From Candidatus Caldatribacterium californiense OP9-cSCG (GTDB lineage: Bacteria > Atribacterota > Atribacteria > Atribacterales > Caldatribacteriaceae): DNA of 40,657 nucleotides. Under the pieces are notes generated by a model that was given only the letters and a program-made list of their open reading frames with translations, was not told where the DNA came from and searched no databases. The position numbers and the translations under genes are program-made. Below are positions 1 through 11,469 of the stretch, piece by piece (within the stretch, counting starts at the first letter, position 1; each line of letters opens with the position of its first letter). The stretch spans positions 1 to 40,657 of the forward strand of contig APKF01000042.1 in NCBI GenBank assembly GCA_000353875.1, given 5' to 3'.

Positions 1-131
1 CCGGAACCATTCCGAACCCGAAGTGGGCACCCCAAAAAGTCACAGGACTTTTTGGGGACCCCGCGTTAAGCCCTCCAGCGCCGATGATACTGCTCTCGCA
101 AACTGGGCGGGAAAGTAGGACGCTGCCGGGG
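1..131 (+). rRNA. rrf: 5S ribosomal RNA, 5'-truncated by window edge, with 42-nt hairpin insertion
   Basis: Positions 1-23 match loop C and helix III of bacterial 5S rRNA (CCATTCCGAAC, then CCGAAG). Positions 66-131 match the rest: TTAAGCCC, CAGCGCCGATG and AGTAGGACGCTGCCGGG. The first ~27 nt lie outside the window, so an rRNA operon should end here. Canonical 5S RNA runs AAG directly into TTAAG; here 24-65 interrupts that junction with a hairpin. Helix IV can still form (CTGCTC with GGGCGG), which argues for a working gene rather than decay. The 3' end at 131 is estimated from the usual helix I strand. Confidence 0.9.
24..65 (+). other. Expansion segment (hairpin) inside the 5S rRNA
   Basis: This 42-nt insertion folds on itself. 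CCCCAAAAAGTC at 30-41 pairs perfectly with GACTTTTTGGGG at 46-57 around an ACAG tetraloop. Below a two-base mismatch (C28/C59, A29/A58), G23-G27 pairs with C60-C64 through one U-G wobble. It lies between helix III and the loop B/helix II return strand. Rare 5S rRNA expansion segments are known in some archaea and bacteria. Whether this one stays in the ribosome or is excised cannot be told from sequence. Confidence 0.85.
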
Positions 132-140
132 AAAGAAAAA

Positions 141-174
141 AACCTGGGAGGGTAACACCTTCCCAGGTTTTTTT
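141..174 (+). terminator. Rho-independent terminator of the rRNA operon
   Basis: AACCTGGGAGGGT (141-153) pairs with ACCTTCCCAGGTT (157-169) through one G-T wobble, with an AAC loop, and is followed by a run of seven T (168-174). It sits 10 nt after the 5S RNA. Confidence 0.93.
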
Positions 175-200
175 GTGCTCTGGGGTCGGGAGCTTCATCT

Positions 201-228
201 TTGGCCTTTTTGAGGAGTGTGGTACAAT
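201..228 (+). promoter_or_regulatory. Predicted promoter of the yebC-ruv-que-sec-rel gene run
   Basis: An extended -10 is seen as TGG followed by TACAAT at 223-228. A weak -35 (TTGGCC, 201-206) lies 16 nt upstream. The same TGGTACAAT string occurs at 16674-16682 in front of the GAF-ANTAR gene. It is the only promoter-like sequence between the rRNA terminator and yebC, so it may serve many of the 17 following genes. Confidence 0.55.
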
Positions 229-264
229 AACTCTTGACACCACCAGTAAGGAGCGTCGGAGGGT

Positions 265-1017
265 ATGTCTGGACATTCAAAGTGGGCTCAGATAAAACAC
301 AAAAAGGCAAAAACCGACCTTGAGCGGGGCAAGGCCTTCTCTAAGCTCATCCGCTTGATCACTGTTGCGGCCCGCCAGGGTGGCGGAAATCCTGAAAATA
401 ACCCGCGTCTTCGCCTTGCCATTCAGAAGGCCCGAGAAATGAACATGCCTCAGGAGAACATCGAGAAGGCCATCAAGAAAGGAACTGGAGAACTTGAGGG
501 CGTGGCGTATGAAGAAATCGTCTATGAAGGGTACGGTCCAGGAGGAGTGGCCATCATGGTGGAGGCCACAACGGACAACCGGAATCGCACCACTGCTGAG
601 ATCCGGCACCTTTTCAGCAAACACGGTGGAAGCCTCGGAGAGACGGGCTGTGTGTCCTGGGTTTTTGAACGAAAAGGACTCATAAGCTTTGAGAGGAACA
701 AGGTCGACGAAGAAACGGTCATGGCCGTGGCTATCGATGCGGGAGCAGAAGACATCCGCTCCACAGAGACCACCCTTGACGTCATCACCACCCCTGAGGA
801 TTTCGAGCGAGTTAAGGAAGCCATTGAGAAGAGTGGTCTGCAGTACGCCGTTGCCCAGGTTACCATGGTTCCGAAGACCACGGTGAGCGTTGAAGGGAAA
901 CAGGCGCAGCAGGTGCTCTCTCTGATTGAAGCCCTGGAAGACCACGACGACGTCCAGGAAGTTTACGCGAACTTCGACATTGCGGATGAGCTCCTTGAAT
1001 CCCTCAAGAGTTCATGA
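265..1017 (+). CDS. yebC: YebC/PmpR family transcription/translation factor
   Basis: A 250-residue protein with the family opening [13 protein letters not shown] and the conserved stretches [22 protein letters not shown] and TTDNRNRT. Length and pattern match full YebC. Family members are described as DNA-binding regulators, and some act in translation by relieving stalling on proline-rich stretches. A GGAGGG sits very close to the ATG and an AAGGAG 11 nt upstream. The gene overlaps ruvC by 4 nt (ATGA), and yebC next to ruvCAB is a widespread order. No defect is seen. Confidence 0.95.
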   Translation: MSGHSKWAQIKHKKAKTDLERGKAFSKLIRLITVAARQGGGNPENNPRLRLAIQKAREMNMPQENIEKAIKKGTGELEGVAYEEIVYEGYGPGGVAIMVEATTDNRNRTTAEIRHLFSKHGGSLGETGCVSWVFERKGLISFERNKVDEETVMAVAIDAGAEDIRSTETTLDVITTPEDFERVKEAIEKSGLQYAVAQVTMVPKTTVSVEGKQAQQVLSLIEALEDHDDVQEVYANFDIADELLESLKSS

Positions 1018-1496
1018 GGATACTCGGTATTGACCCGGGTATAGCTCTGACGGGCTTTGGGCTTCTTGCGGTCGAGCGCGGGGATCTACGTTTGCTCCAC
1101 GCAGGCTGTATCGCCACGGCGCAGGATCTCTCTGTGGCAGAGAGGCTGCGATTGCTTTTTGAGGACCTTGAAGCACTCTTTACCCTGTACACCCCTCAGG
1201 AGGTAGCGGTTGAGGAGCTCTTTTTCAACCGCAATGCCAAAACGGCTTTCTCGGTGGGAGCGGCGCGGGGTGTGGTGCTCCTTTGCGCTGCATTCCACGG
1301 GGTTCCGGTGTATGAGTACACCCCTCTTGAGGTGAAGCAGGCAGTTGTGGGATACGGTCGGGCGACAAAGCCCCAGGTGAACTACATGGTGCGCCAGATT
1401 CTCCGCTGTGACGATATTCCCGGACCTGACGACGTGGCCGATGCACTGGCCGTTGCGGTATGCCATGCCTTCCACCTGAGAGCGCGCAATGTTTGA
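1014..1496 (+). CDS. ruvC: Holliday junction endonuclease RuvC
   Basis: A 160-residue RNase H-fold resolvase that cuts Holliday junctions symmetrically within the RuvABC complex. The acidic active site is complete: D7 in GIDPG, E67 in VAVEEL, and D140/D143 in PDDVADAL. The ATG overlaps the yebC stop and the 3' end overlaps ruvA by 8 nt, so translation is probably coupled across yebC-ruvC-ruvA-ruvB. Length is normal for the family. Confidence 0.96.
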   Translation: MRILGIDPGIALTGFGLLAVERGDLRLLHAGCIATAQDLSVAERLRLLFEDLEALFTLYTPQEVAVEELFFNRNAKTAFSVGAARGVVLLCAAFHGVPVYEYTPLEVKQAVVGYGRATKPQVNYMVRQILRCDDIPGPDDVADALAVAVCHAFHLRARNV

Positions 1497-2079
1497 GTAC
1501 CTTCGAGGAAAGGTGCAGAAAAGGGAGAAGGACGAGTGGGTGCTTGAGACAGGGGGGTTTGGTTTCCGACTCCGGGTGACTCCCTTTGTACGACCGGGAG
1601 AAGAAGGCGAGGAGCGGTGTTTTTTCATCCGCTCTTTTCTGCGGGAGAGTGGGGAATTTGTGTTCTACGGGTTTGAGGAGGAGGATGAACGCAGGATTTT
1701 CGATAGCCTCCGGGAGGTTCGGGGCATCAACCACCGCACCGCCTTCAAGATTCTCTCGCGCCTGCACTGGAAAGACCTCGTGCGTTGCGTGCTTGAAGAG
1801 GATACCCAGGAACTTGAGGAAAGGGCAGGGTTGAGCAGCAAAACCGCAAGGCGCCTTGTTGTGGAGCTTCGCCCCCTGCTTCTTGAGGCGGGGTTTTCTG
1901 TGGATTCTCCCCGAGGGGCAGTCTTTGAGGAAGCGAAAGAAGTGCTCTTCCGCCTGGGGTACACGCCTCAGGAGGTCAACCGGGTTTTTGCGGTGCTCTG
2001 GCAGGACGTGGAGCGCAGGAACATGGATGTCGAGGAGGTTATCAAGCAGGCGCTTACACGGTTGGGGGGACGGGGATGA
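1489..2079 (+). CDS. ruvA: Holliday junction DNA helicase subunit RuvA
   Basis: A 196-residue junction-binding protein that loads RuvB. The N-terminal OB-like domain starts MFEYLRGKV. Two helix-hairpin-helix segments follow (about residues 70-125), and a C-terminal RuvB-binding domain ends the protein (FRLGYTPQEV, then VEEVIKQAL). The first hairpin reads VRGINHRTA where most homologues have a GVG-type turn, so it is somewhat divergent. It overlaps ruvC by 8 nt and ruvB by 4 nt. Confidence 0.93.
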   Translation: MFEYLRGKVQKREKDEWVLETGGFGFRLRVTPFVRPGEEGEERCFFIRSFLRESGEFVFYGFEEEDERRIFDSLREVRGINHRTAFKILSRLHWKDLVRCVLEEDTQELEERAGLSSKTARRLVVELRPLLLEAGFSVDSPRGAVFEEAKEVLFRLGYTPQEVNRVFAVLWQDVERRNMDVEEVIKQALTRLGGRG

Positions 2080-3041
2080 AGCGAGATGACGAAGCTCTGC
2101 GCCCCCGGTCGCTTGATGAGTTCATCGGTCAGAAAACCGTGGTGGCGCATCTTCGGGTCTACATTCAGGCAGCCATCCTGCGCAACGAGCCTCTGGACCA
2201 CGTGCTCTTCTACGGCCCTCCAGGTCTTGGAAAAACCACTCTTGCCCACATCATCGCCCGGGAGTTGGGGCGGGATATCCGCTGTTTCTCTGGTCCACTC
2301 TTCACCCGTCCCGGGGATCTCGCCGCAGCCCTCACCACTGTCACTCCCTGCGATGTGGTGTTCATCGATGAGATTCATCGCCTTCCCAGGCAATGCGAGG
2401 AGATTCTCTACGGGGCCATGGAGGATTTCACCCTTCACGTTCTCGTGGGAAAGGGTCCGGCAGCCCGGGATGTGGCGATTCATCTGCCTCCTTTCACGCT
2501 CATCGGGGCCACCACAAGGGTAGGGCTTCTCAGTGCTCCGCTGCGCAACCGGTTTGGCATTGTGGAACGTCTGGACTTCTATAGCGATGAGGAGATTACT
2601 GCCATCGTCACAAGGGCTGCCCAGCTTCTTGGGGTGACCATTGAGGAGGATGCAGCACAGGCCATTGCCCGTCGTTCCCGGGGAACACCCCGGGTAGCGA
2701 ATCGCCTGCTCCGTCGGGTTCGGGACTTCGCCGAGGTCCTCGGCCAGAAACACCTTGATTGTGGCGTTGTCGAGCGAACTTTCCGTGAGCTTGAGGTCGA
2801 TGCCTGGGGACTGACCAAGATGGACCGGGGTTTTCTGCGGGTACTGTGCGAACAGTATGCCGGGGGCCCGGTGGGGATTGAGAGCCTTGCCCTGGTTCTT
2901 GGGGAAGACCCGGATACCCTTGAAGAGGTCTACGAACCCTTTCTCGTGAAGATGGGCTTTGTGGCGCGAACCAGACGTGGAAGAGTGCTCACGCCTTCAG
3001 GGAGGGAGTATCTGAAAAAGGTGGTCCTCCATGAGGGGTAA
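2076..3041 (+). CDS. ruvB: Holliday junction branch-migration ATPase RuvB
   Basis: A 321-residue AAA+ motor, slightly short for the family (about 330-350). Walker A GPPGLGKT is at residues 47-54 and Walker B VFIDEIH at about 95-101. Sensor sequence GATTRVG and the arginine-bearing APLRNRFG follow. A C-terminal winged helix contains GGPVGIESLA and LTPSGREYL. It drives branch migration with RuvA and RuvC. Start ATG overlaps the ruvA stop (ATGA) and the 3' end overlaps queH by 11 nt. Confidence 0.96.
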   Translation: MKRDDEALRPRSLDEFIGQKTVVAHLRVYIQAAILRNEPLDHVLFYGPPGLGKTTLAHIIARELGRDIRCFSGPLFTRPGDLAAALTTVTPCDVVFIDEIHRLPRQCEEILYGAMEDFTLHVLVGKGPAARDVAIHLPPFTLIGATTRVGLLSAPLRNRFGIVERLDFYSDEEITAIVTRAAQLLGVTIEEDAAQAIARRSRGTPRVANRLLRRVRDFAEVLGQKHLDCGVVERTFRELEVDAWGLTKMDRGFLRVLCEQYAGGPVGIESLALVLGEDPDTLEEVYEPFLVKMGFVARTRRGRVLTPSGREYLKKVVLHEG

Positions 3042-3603
3042 GCTGGCCCTTCATACCTGCTGTGCTCCCTGCGCCACCTACGTCAACCGATTTTTCCATG
3101 AGAGAGGTTTCGTGGTGGTCAATGTTTTCTACAACCCAAATATCCATCCTTTTGAGGAGTACGAGCGGCGCCGAACGGTGCTTGAGGAGTATCTCCGAAA
3201 AACCCAGGGAATTCTGTTCGTCCCCTTCCCGTACGATCCCCGGGAGTTCTTTGCGCTCTCTGAGGATCTTGAAAAACGCTGTTCTCTATGCTATGAACTC
3301 CGTCTGCGAAAAGTAGCTGTCTGGGCAAAGGAGCAGTGTTTCTCGGCCTTCAGCACGACGCTGACCATAAGTCCCTATCAGGATGTGGCTGCGATTTTGC
3401 ATTGTGGGGAACGGGTTGGGGAAGAAGTGGGTATTCCCTTTGTGGGCGCTGACCTCCGGAGTGGTTTTGCTGAAAGCGTTCAGATGAGCAAAGCGCTTGG
3501 GCTGTACCGCCAGAAGTACTGCGGCTGTATTTTCAGTCTCTGGGAAGGGGTGAAAAAGAGGATATGGAAATCTCTTACTGGGCAAAGGTCTTCATCATCG
3601 TAG
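3031..3603 (+). CDS. queH: Epoxyqueuosine reductase QueH
   Basis: A 190-residue DUF208/QueH protein that reduces epoxyqueuosine to queuosine in tRNA, the last step of the pathway and non-homologous to the QueG route. Conserved cysteines are visible: C10-C11-C14 in HTCCAPC, C84-x2-C87 in RCSLC, and C164-x-C166 in YCGC. YNPNIHP and STTLTISPY are family signatures. The gene starts inside ruvB and overlaps the next gene by 40 nt. queA and tgt lie two genes downstream, which supports the assignment. Confidence 0.93.
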   Translation: MRGKLALHTCCAPCATYVNRFFHERGFVVVNVFYNPNIHPFEEYERRRTVLEEYLRKTQGILFVPFPYDPREFFALSEDLEKRCSLCYELRLRKVAVWAKEQCFSAFSTTLTISPYQDVAAILHCGERVGEEVGIPFVGADLRSGFAESVQMSKALGLYRQKYCGCIFSLWEGVKKRIWKSLTGQRSSSS

Positions 3604-3794
3604 GGTGTATTTTTGTGCTCGTTGGTCTTTTCCTCCTTGCCCTCCCCCATATCCCGGGTCTGAGCCGCCTTGGACGTCTTCCGGGGGACATCGTGTACCG
3701 GCGGGGGAACGTCGTTTTCTACTTTCCCTTAATGACGTCGCTTCTTCTGAGCCTCCTTCTGACGCTCATCCTCACTCTCGTTCTGAGGCGGTAA
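3564..3794 (+). CDS. DUF2905-type small membrane protein
   Basis: A 76-residue protein with two hydrophobic segments (about 7-27 and 54-74) separated by the polar motif LGRLPGDIVYRRGN. The PGD motif and layout match the DUF2905 family, often found beside ruvB and queuosine genes. It should sit in the inner membrane. Its function is unknown. It overlaps the queH 3' end by 40 nt and ends one base before the SpoIID-like gene. Confidence 0.85.
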   Translation: MEISYWAKVFIIVGCIFVLVGLFLLALPHIPGLSRLGRLPGDIVYRRGNVVFYFPLMTSLLLSLLLTLILTLVLRR

Positions 3795-3795
3795 G

Positions 3796-5132
3796 ATGCG
3801 GCGCACGCTCTTCCTCTTTATCTTTCTCGTCCTCGGAGTGGTGTTCTGGGGAGTTGCGGGAGCGAAGGATGTTGAGGTTCGGGTTCTCCTTTTGCGTACC
3901 AGGGACGAGGTGTGCCTTTCCTCTCCCTCAGGACTTGAGGTCCGCGTAAAGCAGCGGGTTTTTGTCGCTTCGCCCGGTCGTGTCTTGCACTTTTCCCCCA
4001 GGGAGGGAGTCATCCTCTGGCAGGAGAAAAACCTCGCCGGGACCACTTTCGTTGTTCTCCCCCGGGGGGAATGCATCTTCCTGGGAAATCGACCGTACCG
4101 GGGGCGCCTGGAGCTCCGGGAACGGGGCGGACAGCTCGAGGTCATCAACGTTCTCCCCCTTGAGGAATACCTGAAGGGTACGGTAAAGCTTGAAGCCAGT
4201 CCCAGCTGGCCCGAAGAGGCCCTGAAGGCGTATCTTGTCGTTGCCCGGACCTATGCCCTCAGGAACCTTGGGCGCCACAGGGAAGAGGGGTTTGATTTCT
4301 GCGCCACCGTGCACTGCATGAGGTACGGAGGTGTCTTTGCCGAGGACCCGCGAACCAATGCGCTCGTAGAGAAGACCAAGGGAATCATCGTGACGTACCA
4401 GGGGAAACCGGCGTCGGTGGTGTTCCATTCAGAAAGCGGCGGATACACTGATAGCGCAAAGAATGTCTGGGGAAAAGATGTCCCCTACCTTGTGGAGGTC
4501 CCCTCGCCCTGGGAAAAGGACACGCCGCACGCTTTTTGGCAGGTGGTGGTGAGCCGTGAAGAAATCACGGAGGCCTTGCGAAGGCGGGGGTACATCCAGG
4601 GTGAGGTCCTGGACCTTGAGTGCCGGAAAAGCGAAAAGAGCGGTCGGGTGGCCTCGGTCCTTGTTCGGACTGATCGTGAGGAAGTAGAGCTTTCTGCAAA
4701 TCGGTTCCGGGAGGCTCTGGGAGTGGATCGTCTCCCCAGCACTTTTTTTGACCTTCTCAGAGAACCCGCTGCAGCGCAGCCTCAAGAGGAGGTGCCTCTT
4801 CAAGACCCGGAGGGGGAACGCTTCATCGATTACAAGGCGTGGATGGAAAAGGACTGGAACCTTGACGACATCATCACCTTCTTGAAGCTCCGGGAAGAGG
4901 AACGGAGGCGGAAGAGGGAAGCTCAGAGGGTTTCCTCTTTGCCGGACACCCGGCCAGAGAAACGCCTGGTACGGCAGGCTTCCGATGCCTTCACATTTGT
5001 CGGTCGGGGCTGGGGTCATGGTGTGGGGCTTTCCCAGTGGGGTGCCGTGGGCATGGCGAAAGAAGGGGCAAGTTTTCTCGAAATTCTCCATCACTACTTT
5101 CCCGGGTGTGAGCTGGGAAGGGTGGTTGTCCG

Positions 5133-5136
<4 letters not shown>
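3796..5136 (+). CDS. SpoIID/LytB-domain protein, exported peptidoglycan lytic transglycosylase
   Basis: A 446-residue protein with an N-terminal signal segment (hydrophobic residues 4-23, then GAKD). The SpoIID domain carries LEEYLKG, WPEEALKAY and ARTYAL, then SVVFHSESGGYT with a probable catalytic Glu, and near the C terminus GRGWGHGVGLSQWGA. Family members cleave glycan strands that often lack stem peptides, in spore formers at engulfment and elsewhere in wall remodelling. A charged insert at about 310-390 (EEERRRKREA) interrupts the domain. No sporulation gene is nearby, so a general envelope role is more likely. It overlaps queA by 4 nt. Confidence 0.9.
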
Positions 5137-7290
<2,154 letters not shown>

Positions 7291-7312
7291 AGGGGACAAA
7301 GGGGTGATAGAG

Positions 7313-7645
7313 GTGAGTGTACTGTTTTCCGTAGCCTTTGCCGCACAGGAGGTGGCTTCGTCTCCTGCGCCAGCGCCGCAGCAGGCTGCCCCAAACGTCT
7401 TTGCCCAGCTCCTTCCTCTCATTTTCATCGTCGCAATCTTCTACTTCCTCCTCATTCGTCCTCAGCAGCAGAGACAGCGCTCTCAGCAAGAACTCTGGAA
7501 AAGCCTCAAGAAAGGAGATCGGGTCGTCACCATCGGGGGCATCCATGGTGTGGTGACCCAGGTTGATGAGGACGAGGTGGTTCTTGAGGTTGCCAAGGAC
7601 GTTCGCATCCGCTTTTCAAAGACAGCCATAGCAGCAAAGAAGTAA
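7313..7645 (+). CDS. yajC: Preprotein translocase accessory subunit YajC
   Basis: A 110-residue protein with a Pro/Ala-rich N-terminal stretch, one transmembrane helix (about residues 33-50, LPLIFIVAIFYFLLI), then RPQQQR and a cytoplasmic domain with LKKGDRVVTIGGIHG. YajC associates with SecDF at the Sec translocon. The GTG at 7313 is preferred because AGGGG (7300-7304) lies 8 nt upstream; a GTG at 7304 is the alternative. secD follows after 23 nt. Confidence 0.92.
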   Translation: MSVLFSVAFAAQEVASSPAPAPQQAAPNVFAQLLPLIFIVAIFYFLLIRPQQQRQRSQQELWKSLKKGDRVVTIGGIHGVVTQVDEDEVVLEVAKDVRIRFSKTAIAAKK

Positions 7646-7668
7646 GAAACGCAGAAGGAGGGTCCTGG

Positions 7669-8856
7669 ATGAGACGGCGGTTGCTTCCGTGGAGATTTCT
7701 TGTCGTTCTGGGGCTTGTCGCTCTGTCGGTGTTCGTCGTGTTCCCGGTGAGAGGACGGATTCGCCTCGGACTTGACCTCCGTGGAGGGTCGCATATTCTC
7801 CTTGAGTGTGTGGACACCCCTGAAGCCCCGGTGGATGAGGATGCGGTGCGAAGGGTGGTAGAAATCATCCGCAACCGTATTGACCAGCTTGGTGTTGCCG
7901 AGCCTGTCATTGCCCGCCAGGGAGAGCGGCGGGTCCTGGTACAGCTCCCCGGGGTGACCGATCCCCAGCGGGCGGTGGAGATTATCGGGAAAACGGCGCT
8001 TCTGGAATTCAAGGACGAGCGGGGAGAAACAGTCCTCACCGGAGCCCACCTCAAAAACGCGCAGGTGCAGTTCGACCGTCTTGGTCGGCCGGTTGTGGCC
8101 ATTTCGTTCGACAGCGAGGGGGCGAAACTCTTTGCTCAGGCAACCACAGCCAATGTGGGGAGACCCCTTGGGATTTACCTTGATGGGAAACTCATCTCTA
8201 ACCCTGTAGTGCAGGAACCCATTCTCGGGGGAGAGGCCCAGATCACCGGACGCTTCACCCTGGAAGAGGCCCAGAACCTGGCCATTCTCCTTCGGGCCGG
8301 CGCCCTGCCGGTGAAGGTCGAGGTCATTGAGAACCGTTCTGTAGAGCCGACTTTGGGGAGAGACTCAGTGAATGCGGGCCTGCGGGCAGCAGTCATCGGG
8401 GTCATTTTGGTTTTGGCCTTCATGGTGCTCTACTACGGGTCTTTTGGGCTTCTGGCGGACCTTGCCCTTCTGTGTTTCATTCTCTTTTTCTTTGCGCTCT
8501 TTATCGGTCTTCGGGCGACGCTGACGCTGCCGGGAATTGCCGGGTTTGTCCTGACAGTGGGGATGGCGGTGGATGCCAATGTGCTCATCTTTGAGCGCAT
8601 CAAGGAAGAGTACCGTTCGGGCAAAACCTGGCGGGCCTCCATTGATGCTGGGTTCCAGAAGGCTTTCCGGACCATTCTTGACGCCAACGTCACGACCCTC
8701 ATTGCGGCGGTGCTCCTTTTCTCTTTAGGTTCTGGGCCCATCAAGGGGTTCGGGGTGACCTTGAGCCTTGGCATTCTCTGCAGCATGTTTACCGGGGTCT
8801 GGGTGAGCCGGGTCTTTGTGGACCTTTTTGCGGATCGTCTGAAGATGCGCGTCTGA
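7669..8856 (+). CDS. secD: Protein translocase subunit SecD
   Basis: A 395-residue RND-fold membrane protein that uses the proton gradient to help pull exported proteins across the membrane. An N-terminal helix (about residues 8-24) is followed by the hallmark LGLDLRGGSH. The periplasmic domain includes ILGGEAQITG, and five helices with GMAVDANVLIFERIKEE form the C-terminal half. It is much shorter than the ~615-residue E. coli protein but typical of compact thermophile SecD. RBS GGAGGG is 8 nt before the ATG. Confidence 0.96.
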   Translation: MRRRLLPWRFLVVLGLVALSVFVVFPVRGRIRLGLDLRGGSHILLECVDTPEAPVDEDAVRRVVEIIRNRIDQLGVAEPVIARQGERRVLVQLPGVTDPQRAVEIIGKTALLEFKDERGETVLTGAHLKNAQVQFDRLGRPVVAISFDSEGAKLFAQATTANVGRPLGIYLDGKLISNPVVQEPILGGEAQITGRFTLEEAQNLAILLRAGALPVKVEVIENRSVEPTLGRDSVNAGLRAAVIGVILVLAFMVLYYGSFGLLADLALLCFILFFFALFIGLRATLTLPGIAGFVLTVGMAVDANVLIFERIKEEYRSGKTWRASIDAGFQKAFRTILDANVTTLIAAVLLFSLGSGPIKGFGVTLSLGILCSMFTGVWVSRVFVDLFADRLKMRV

Positions 8857-8870
8857 GGGGAGGGTCGCCG

Positions 8871-9752
8871 GTGGAATTCATCCGTGCTACACACATCAAC
8901 TTTATGGGAGTTCGAAAGGTCGCGTATGTTCTCTCCCTGGTACTTGTTGCCGTTTCCCTGGGAAGCATATTCTTTCGAGGATTGAACTACGGTGTGGACT
9001 TTGCCGGAGGGACGCTTTTGCAGTTCCGCTTTGGTCGGGAGGTTACCACAGAAGAACTCCGAAGCATTCTGGGGACTTTCGGCCTTGCAAAGAGTGTGAT
9101 CCAGAGGTTTTCGCCAAACGAAGCAGTCATCCGGACAACCAAACTCTCCCAAGAGGACCAGAGTCGCCTGAGCGCACTCCTTGAGGAACGACTTGGTTCG
9201 GCAGAGCTTTTGCGAATTGAGGATGTCGGCCCGGCAGTGGGGGCGGATTTGCGACGGATGGGCATTATTGCTCTTCTTGTGGCCATCGGAGGAATTTTGG
9301 TGTATGTGGCTTTCCGGTTCGAGTTCCGTCCGGCCGTCACCTCTATCCTCGCTTTAGCCCACGATGGGCTCACCGTTTTGGGGGTGGTGTCGCTCCTGCA
9401 GCGGGAGTTCACTATTCCCATCCTCGCTGCGGTTTTGACGATTCTCGGGTATTCCATTAACGACTCCATTGTCGTCATGGACCGGATTCGGGAGAATCTT
9501 CTGGGGAAGAAAAGGAGCGAGGAACTCGAGGAAATCGTCAACCGGAGCATCAACGAGGTCCTGTCCCGGACCATCAATACCGCCTTGACTACGGCTCTGC
9601 CCGTGTTCTCCCTCTTTTTCCTTGGCGGGAAGATGCTCCAGGACTTTGCCCTGGCGATTCTCGTGGGTCTTGCGGTGGGGACGTATTCCTCGATTTTTGT
9701 GGTGAGCGCTCTGTGGGTCGACTGGGAGAAGCGAAGCCCCCATCGGAGGTAG
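8871..9752 (+). CDS. secF: Protein translocase subunit SecF
   Basis: A 293-residue partner of SecD with six predicted membrane helices. The first periplasmic motif is YGVDFAGGTLLQF. The membrane half contains GYSINDSIVVMDRIREN and RSINEVLSRTINT, diagnostic for SecF. The GTG start at 8871 has GGGGAGGG (8857-8863) 7 nt upstream and lies 14 nt after secD. yajC, secD and secF form the usual cluster. Confidence 0.96.
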   Translation: MEFIRATHINFMGVRKVAYVLSLVLVAVSLGSIFFRGLNYGVDFAGGTLLQFRFGREVTTEELRSILGTFGLAKSVIQRFSPNEAVIRTTKLSQEDQSRLSALLEERLGSAELLRIEDVGPAVGADLRRMGIIALLVAIGGILVYVAFRFEFRPAVTSILALAHDGLTVLGVVSLLQREFTIPILAAVLTILGYSINDSIVVMDRIRENLLGKKRSEELEEIVNRSINEVLSRTINTALTTALPVFSLFFLGGKMLQDFALAILVGLAVGTYSSIFVVSALWVDWEKRSPHRR

Positions 9753-9757
9753 GGTAT

Positions 9758-11452
9758 TTGGGAAAGCGTTGGCAAATCCGGAAGGTCAACGAGGCATATC
9801 TCCAGCGCCTCGTTGACGACCTGGGGCTTCCTTCTGTTTTTGCCCGCATTCTCCTCAACCGGGGAATCACCACCCCGGAATCTGGGAGGGATTTCCTTTC
9901 CCCCTCTCTGAAGTCGCTTGAGGGGCTTGAGAGGCTTCCCGGGATGGCTCAGGCCCTTGCACTTCTTGAGCGGGCACTGAAGGAAGGCTGGCGTATCCTG
10001 GTCTTTGGGGATTACGACGTCGATGGACTCACCGCTTCGGCCATCCTGGTCCGTTTTCTCCGGGAGTTCTCCGAAAACATCGAGGTCTACATCCCCAGCC
10101 GCTTCGTTGAAGGTTACGGGCTCACGGAGAAAGCGGCGCTTCAGGTTCTCGCCCGAAAGCCCCACCTTGTGGTGACAGTGGATTGCGGGATTCGCGATAG
10201 AGACGGTGCAAAGGTACTCAGAAAACACGGCGTTCGGCTTGTGATTCTCGACCACCACCTTCCGGAGCCTTCGTCTTCCCCCGAGGCCGATGCCATTGTG
10301 AGCACCTTTGACCTTGGGACGCAGAAGCCCCTTTCTTTTCTCTCAGGGGCCGGTCTTGCCCTCGTTTTCGTTCGAGCACTTGCCTCTTTCCTGGGTTTTC
10401 CCCGGGATCCTCTGGAGGGCTTCCTTGACCTTGCCTGCCTCGGGACGGTGGCCGATGTCGTGCCCTTGCTTTCGGAGAACCGGGCCATTGCCAGGTACGG
10501 GCTGGACCTCATGAACCGCCGTCCCTCTGTGGCCATACAGGCTCTGCTTGAGGTCGCAGGCCTTGGAGGGCGCAGCGTGGATGCAGAGGCGGTGAGTTTC
10601 TTCCTTGCCCCGCGCATCAACGCTGCAGGGAGGGTGGAACACCCGAAAGTGGCTCTTGAGCTTTTGCTCTGCGATGACTACGAGAGGGCTTTGGAGTACG
10701 CCCAGTGCCTGAACCGCCTGAACACCAGGCGCCAGAGGGATGAAGACCGGATCCTTGAGGAGATTTTCCAGGACGAAGAGAAGCTCGAGTGTTTGGAGGA
10801 TGAAATTATCGTTCTCTCTGGAGAGAACTGGAACATCGGCGTTTTAGGGATTGTGGCTTCCCGCCTAAGCGAGCGTTTCATGCGGCCGGTTTTCGTTTGC
10901 GGGGTGCATGGGGATATAGCGGTTGGATCAGGACGGGGTGTGGAGGGTCTGAGTCTTCTTGAGATTCTGGAATCCTGTGCACCGCTTTTTCTGCGTTATG
11001 GGGGCCATGAAATGGCCGCAGGGTTGAAAATCCCCAGGGAAAATATCCCCCACTTTCGTAAAGAGGCCAACAGACGCTTTGGGGAGAGGGTCCGGTCTCT
11101 CAGGCTCTCCCGGGGCCTTGTGGTTGATGCGGTGGTGGGGCTTGCCGACATTGACGGAAGGTTCCTTGAGCTGTGGGAAAAGCTCAAGCCCTTTGGCGAG
11201 AAGAATCCCAGCCCGCTTTTTGCCACGCTCAATGTGATGCTTGTTGAGCGCTGGGCGTGGGGGAAAGGCGGCAACCACCTTCGTTTCCTCATCCGACAGG
11301 GAAGGGAATGGCAAGAGGCTGTGGTCTTTGGGGGGAAGGAGCGGGCGGGAGAGCTCTTCGAGAGTTCGCTCGTGGACCTCGCTTTTGAGGTTGACGTGAA
11401 CGCCCTGCGTTCTCCGTATCTCAAAGTGCAGGACTGGCGAATCAAAAAGTGA
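9758..11452 (+). CDS. recJ: Single-stranded-DNA-specific exonuclease RecJ
   Basis: 564 residues from the TTG at 9758, picked because GGAGG (9745-9749) lies 8 nt upstream; longer readings run into secF. It is a DHH-superfamily 5'-3' ssDNA exonuclease for recombination and repair. Metal-binding motifs are FGDYDVDG (D85, D87, D89), GYGLTE, VTVDCG and LDHHLPE (D165-H166-H167). The DHHA1 domain has SGRG and GGHEMAAGL, and a C-terminal OB-like part ends the protein. It overlaps the possible early starts of apt. Confidence 0.95.
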   Translation: MGKRWQIRKVNEAYLQRLVDDLGLPSVFARILLNRGITTPESGRDFLSPSLKSLEGLERLPGMAQALALLERALKEGWRILVFGDYDVDGLTASAILVRFLREFSENIEVYIPSRFVEGYGLTEKAALQVLARKPHLVVTVDCGIRDRDGAKVLRKHGVRLVILDHHLPEPSSSPEADAIVSTFDLGTQKPLSFLSGAGLALVFVRALASFLGFPRDPLEGFLDLACLGTVADVVPLLSENRAIARYGLDLMNRRPSVAIQALLEVAGLGGRSVDAEAVSFFLAPRINAAGRVEHPKVALELLLCDDYERALEYAQCLNRLNTRRQRDEDRILEEIFQDEEKLECLEDEIIVLSGENWNIGVLGIVASRLSERFMRPVFVCGVHGDIAVGSGRGVEGLSLLEILESCAPLFLRYGGHEMAAGLKIPRENIPHFRKEANRRFGERVRSLRLSRGLVVDAVVGLADIDGRFLELWEKLKPFGEKNPSPLFATLNVMLVERWAWGKGGNHLRFLIRQGREWQEAVVFGGKERAGELFESSLVDLAFEVDVNALRSPYLKVQDWRIKK

Positions 11453-11469
11453 GGAGGTTGACTGGTGCC

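Noticed and set aside
30-57. 5S insertion hairpin as a transcription terminator or mobile-element end
   Set aside because: It is followed by no T-run, lies inside the rRNA, and has no target-site duplication or transposase.
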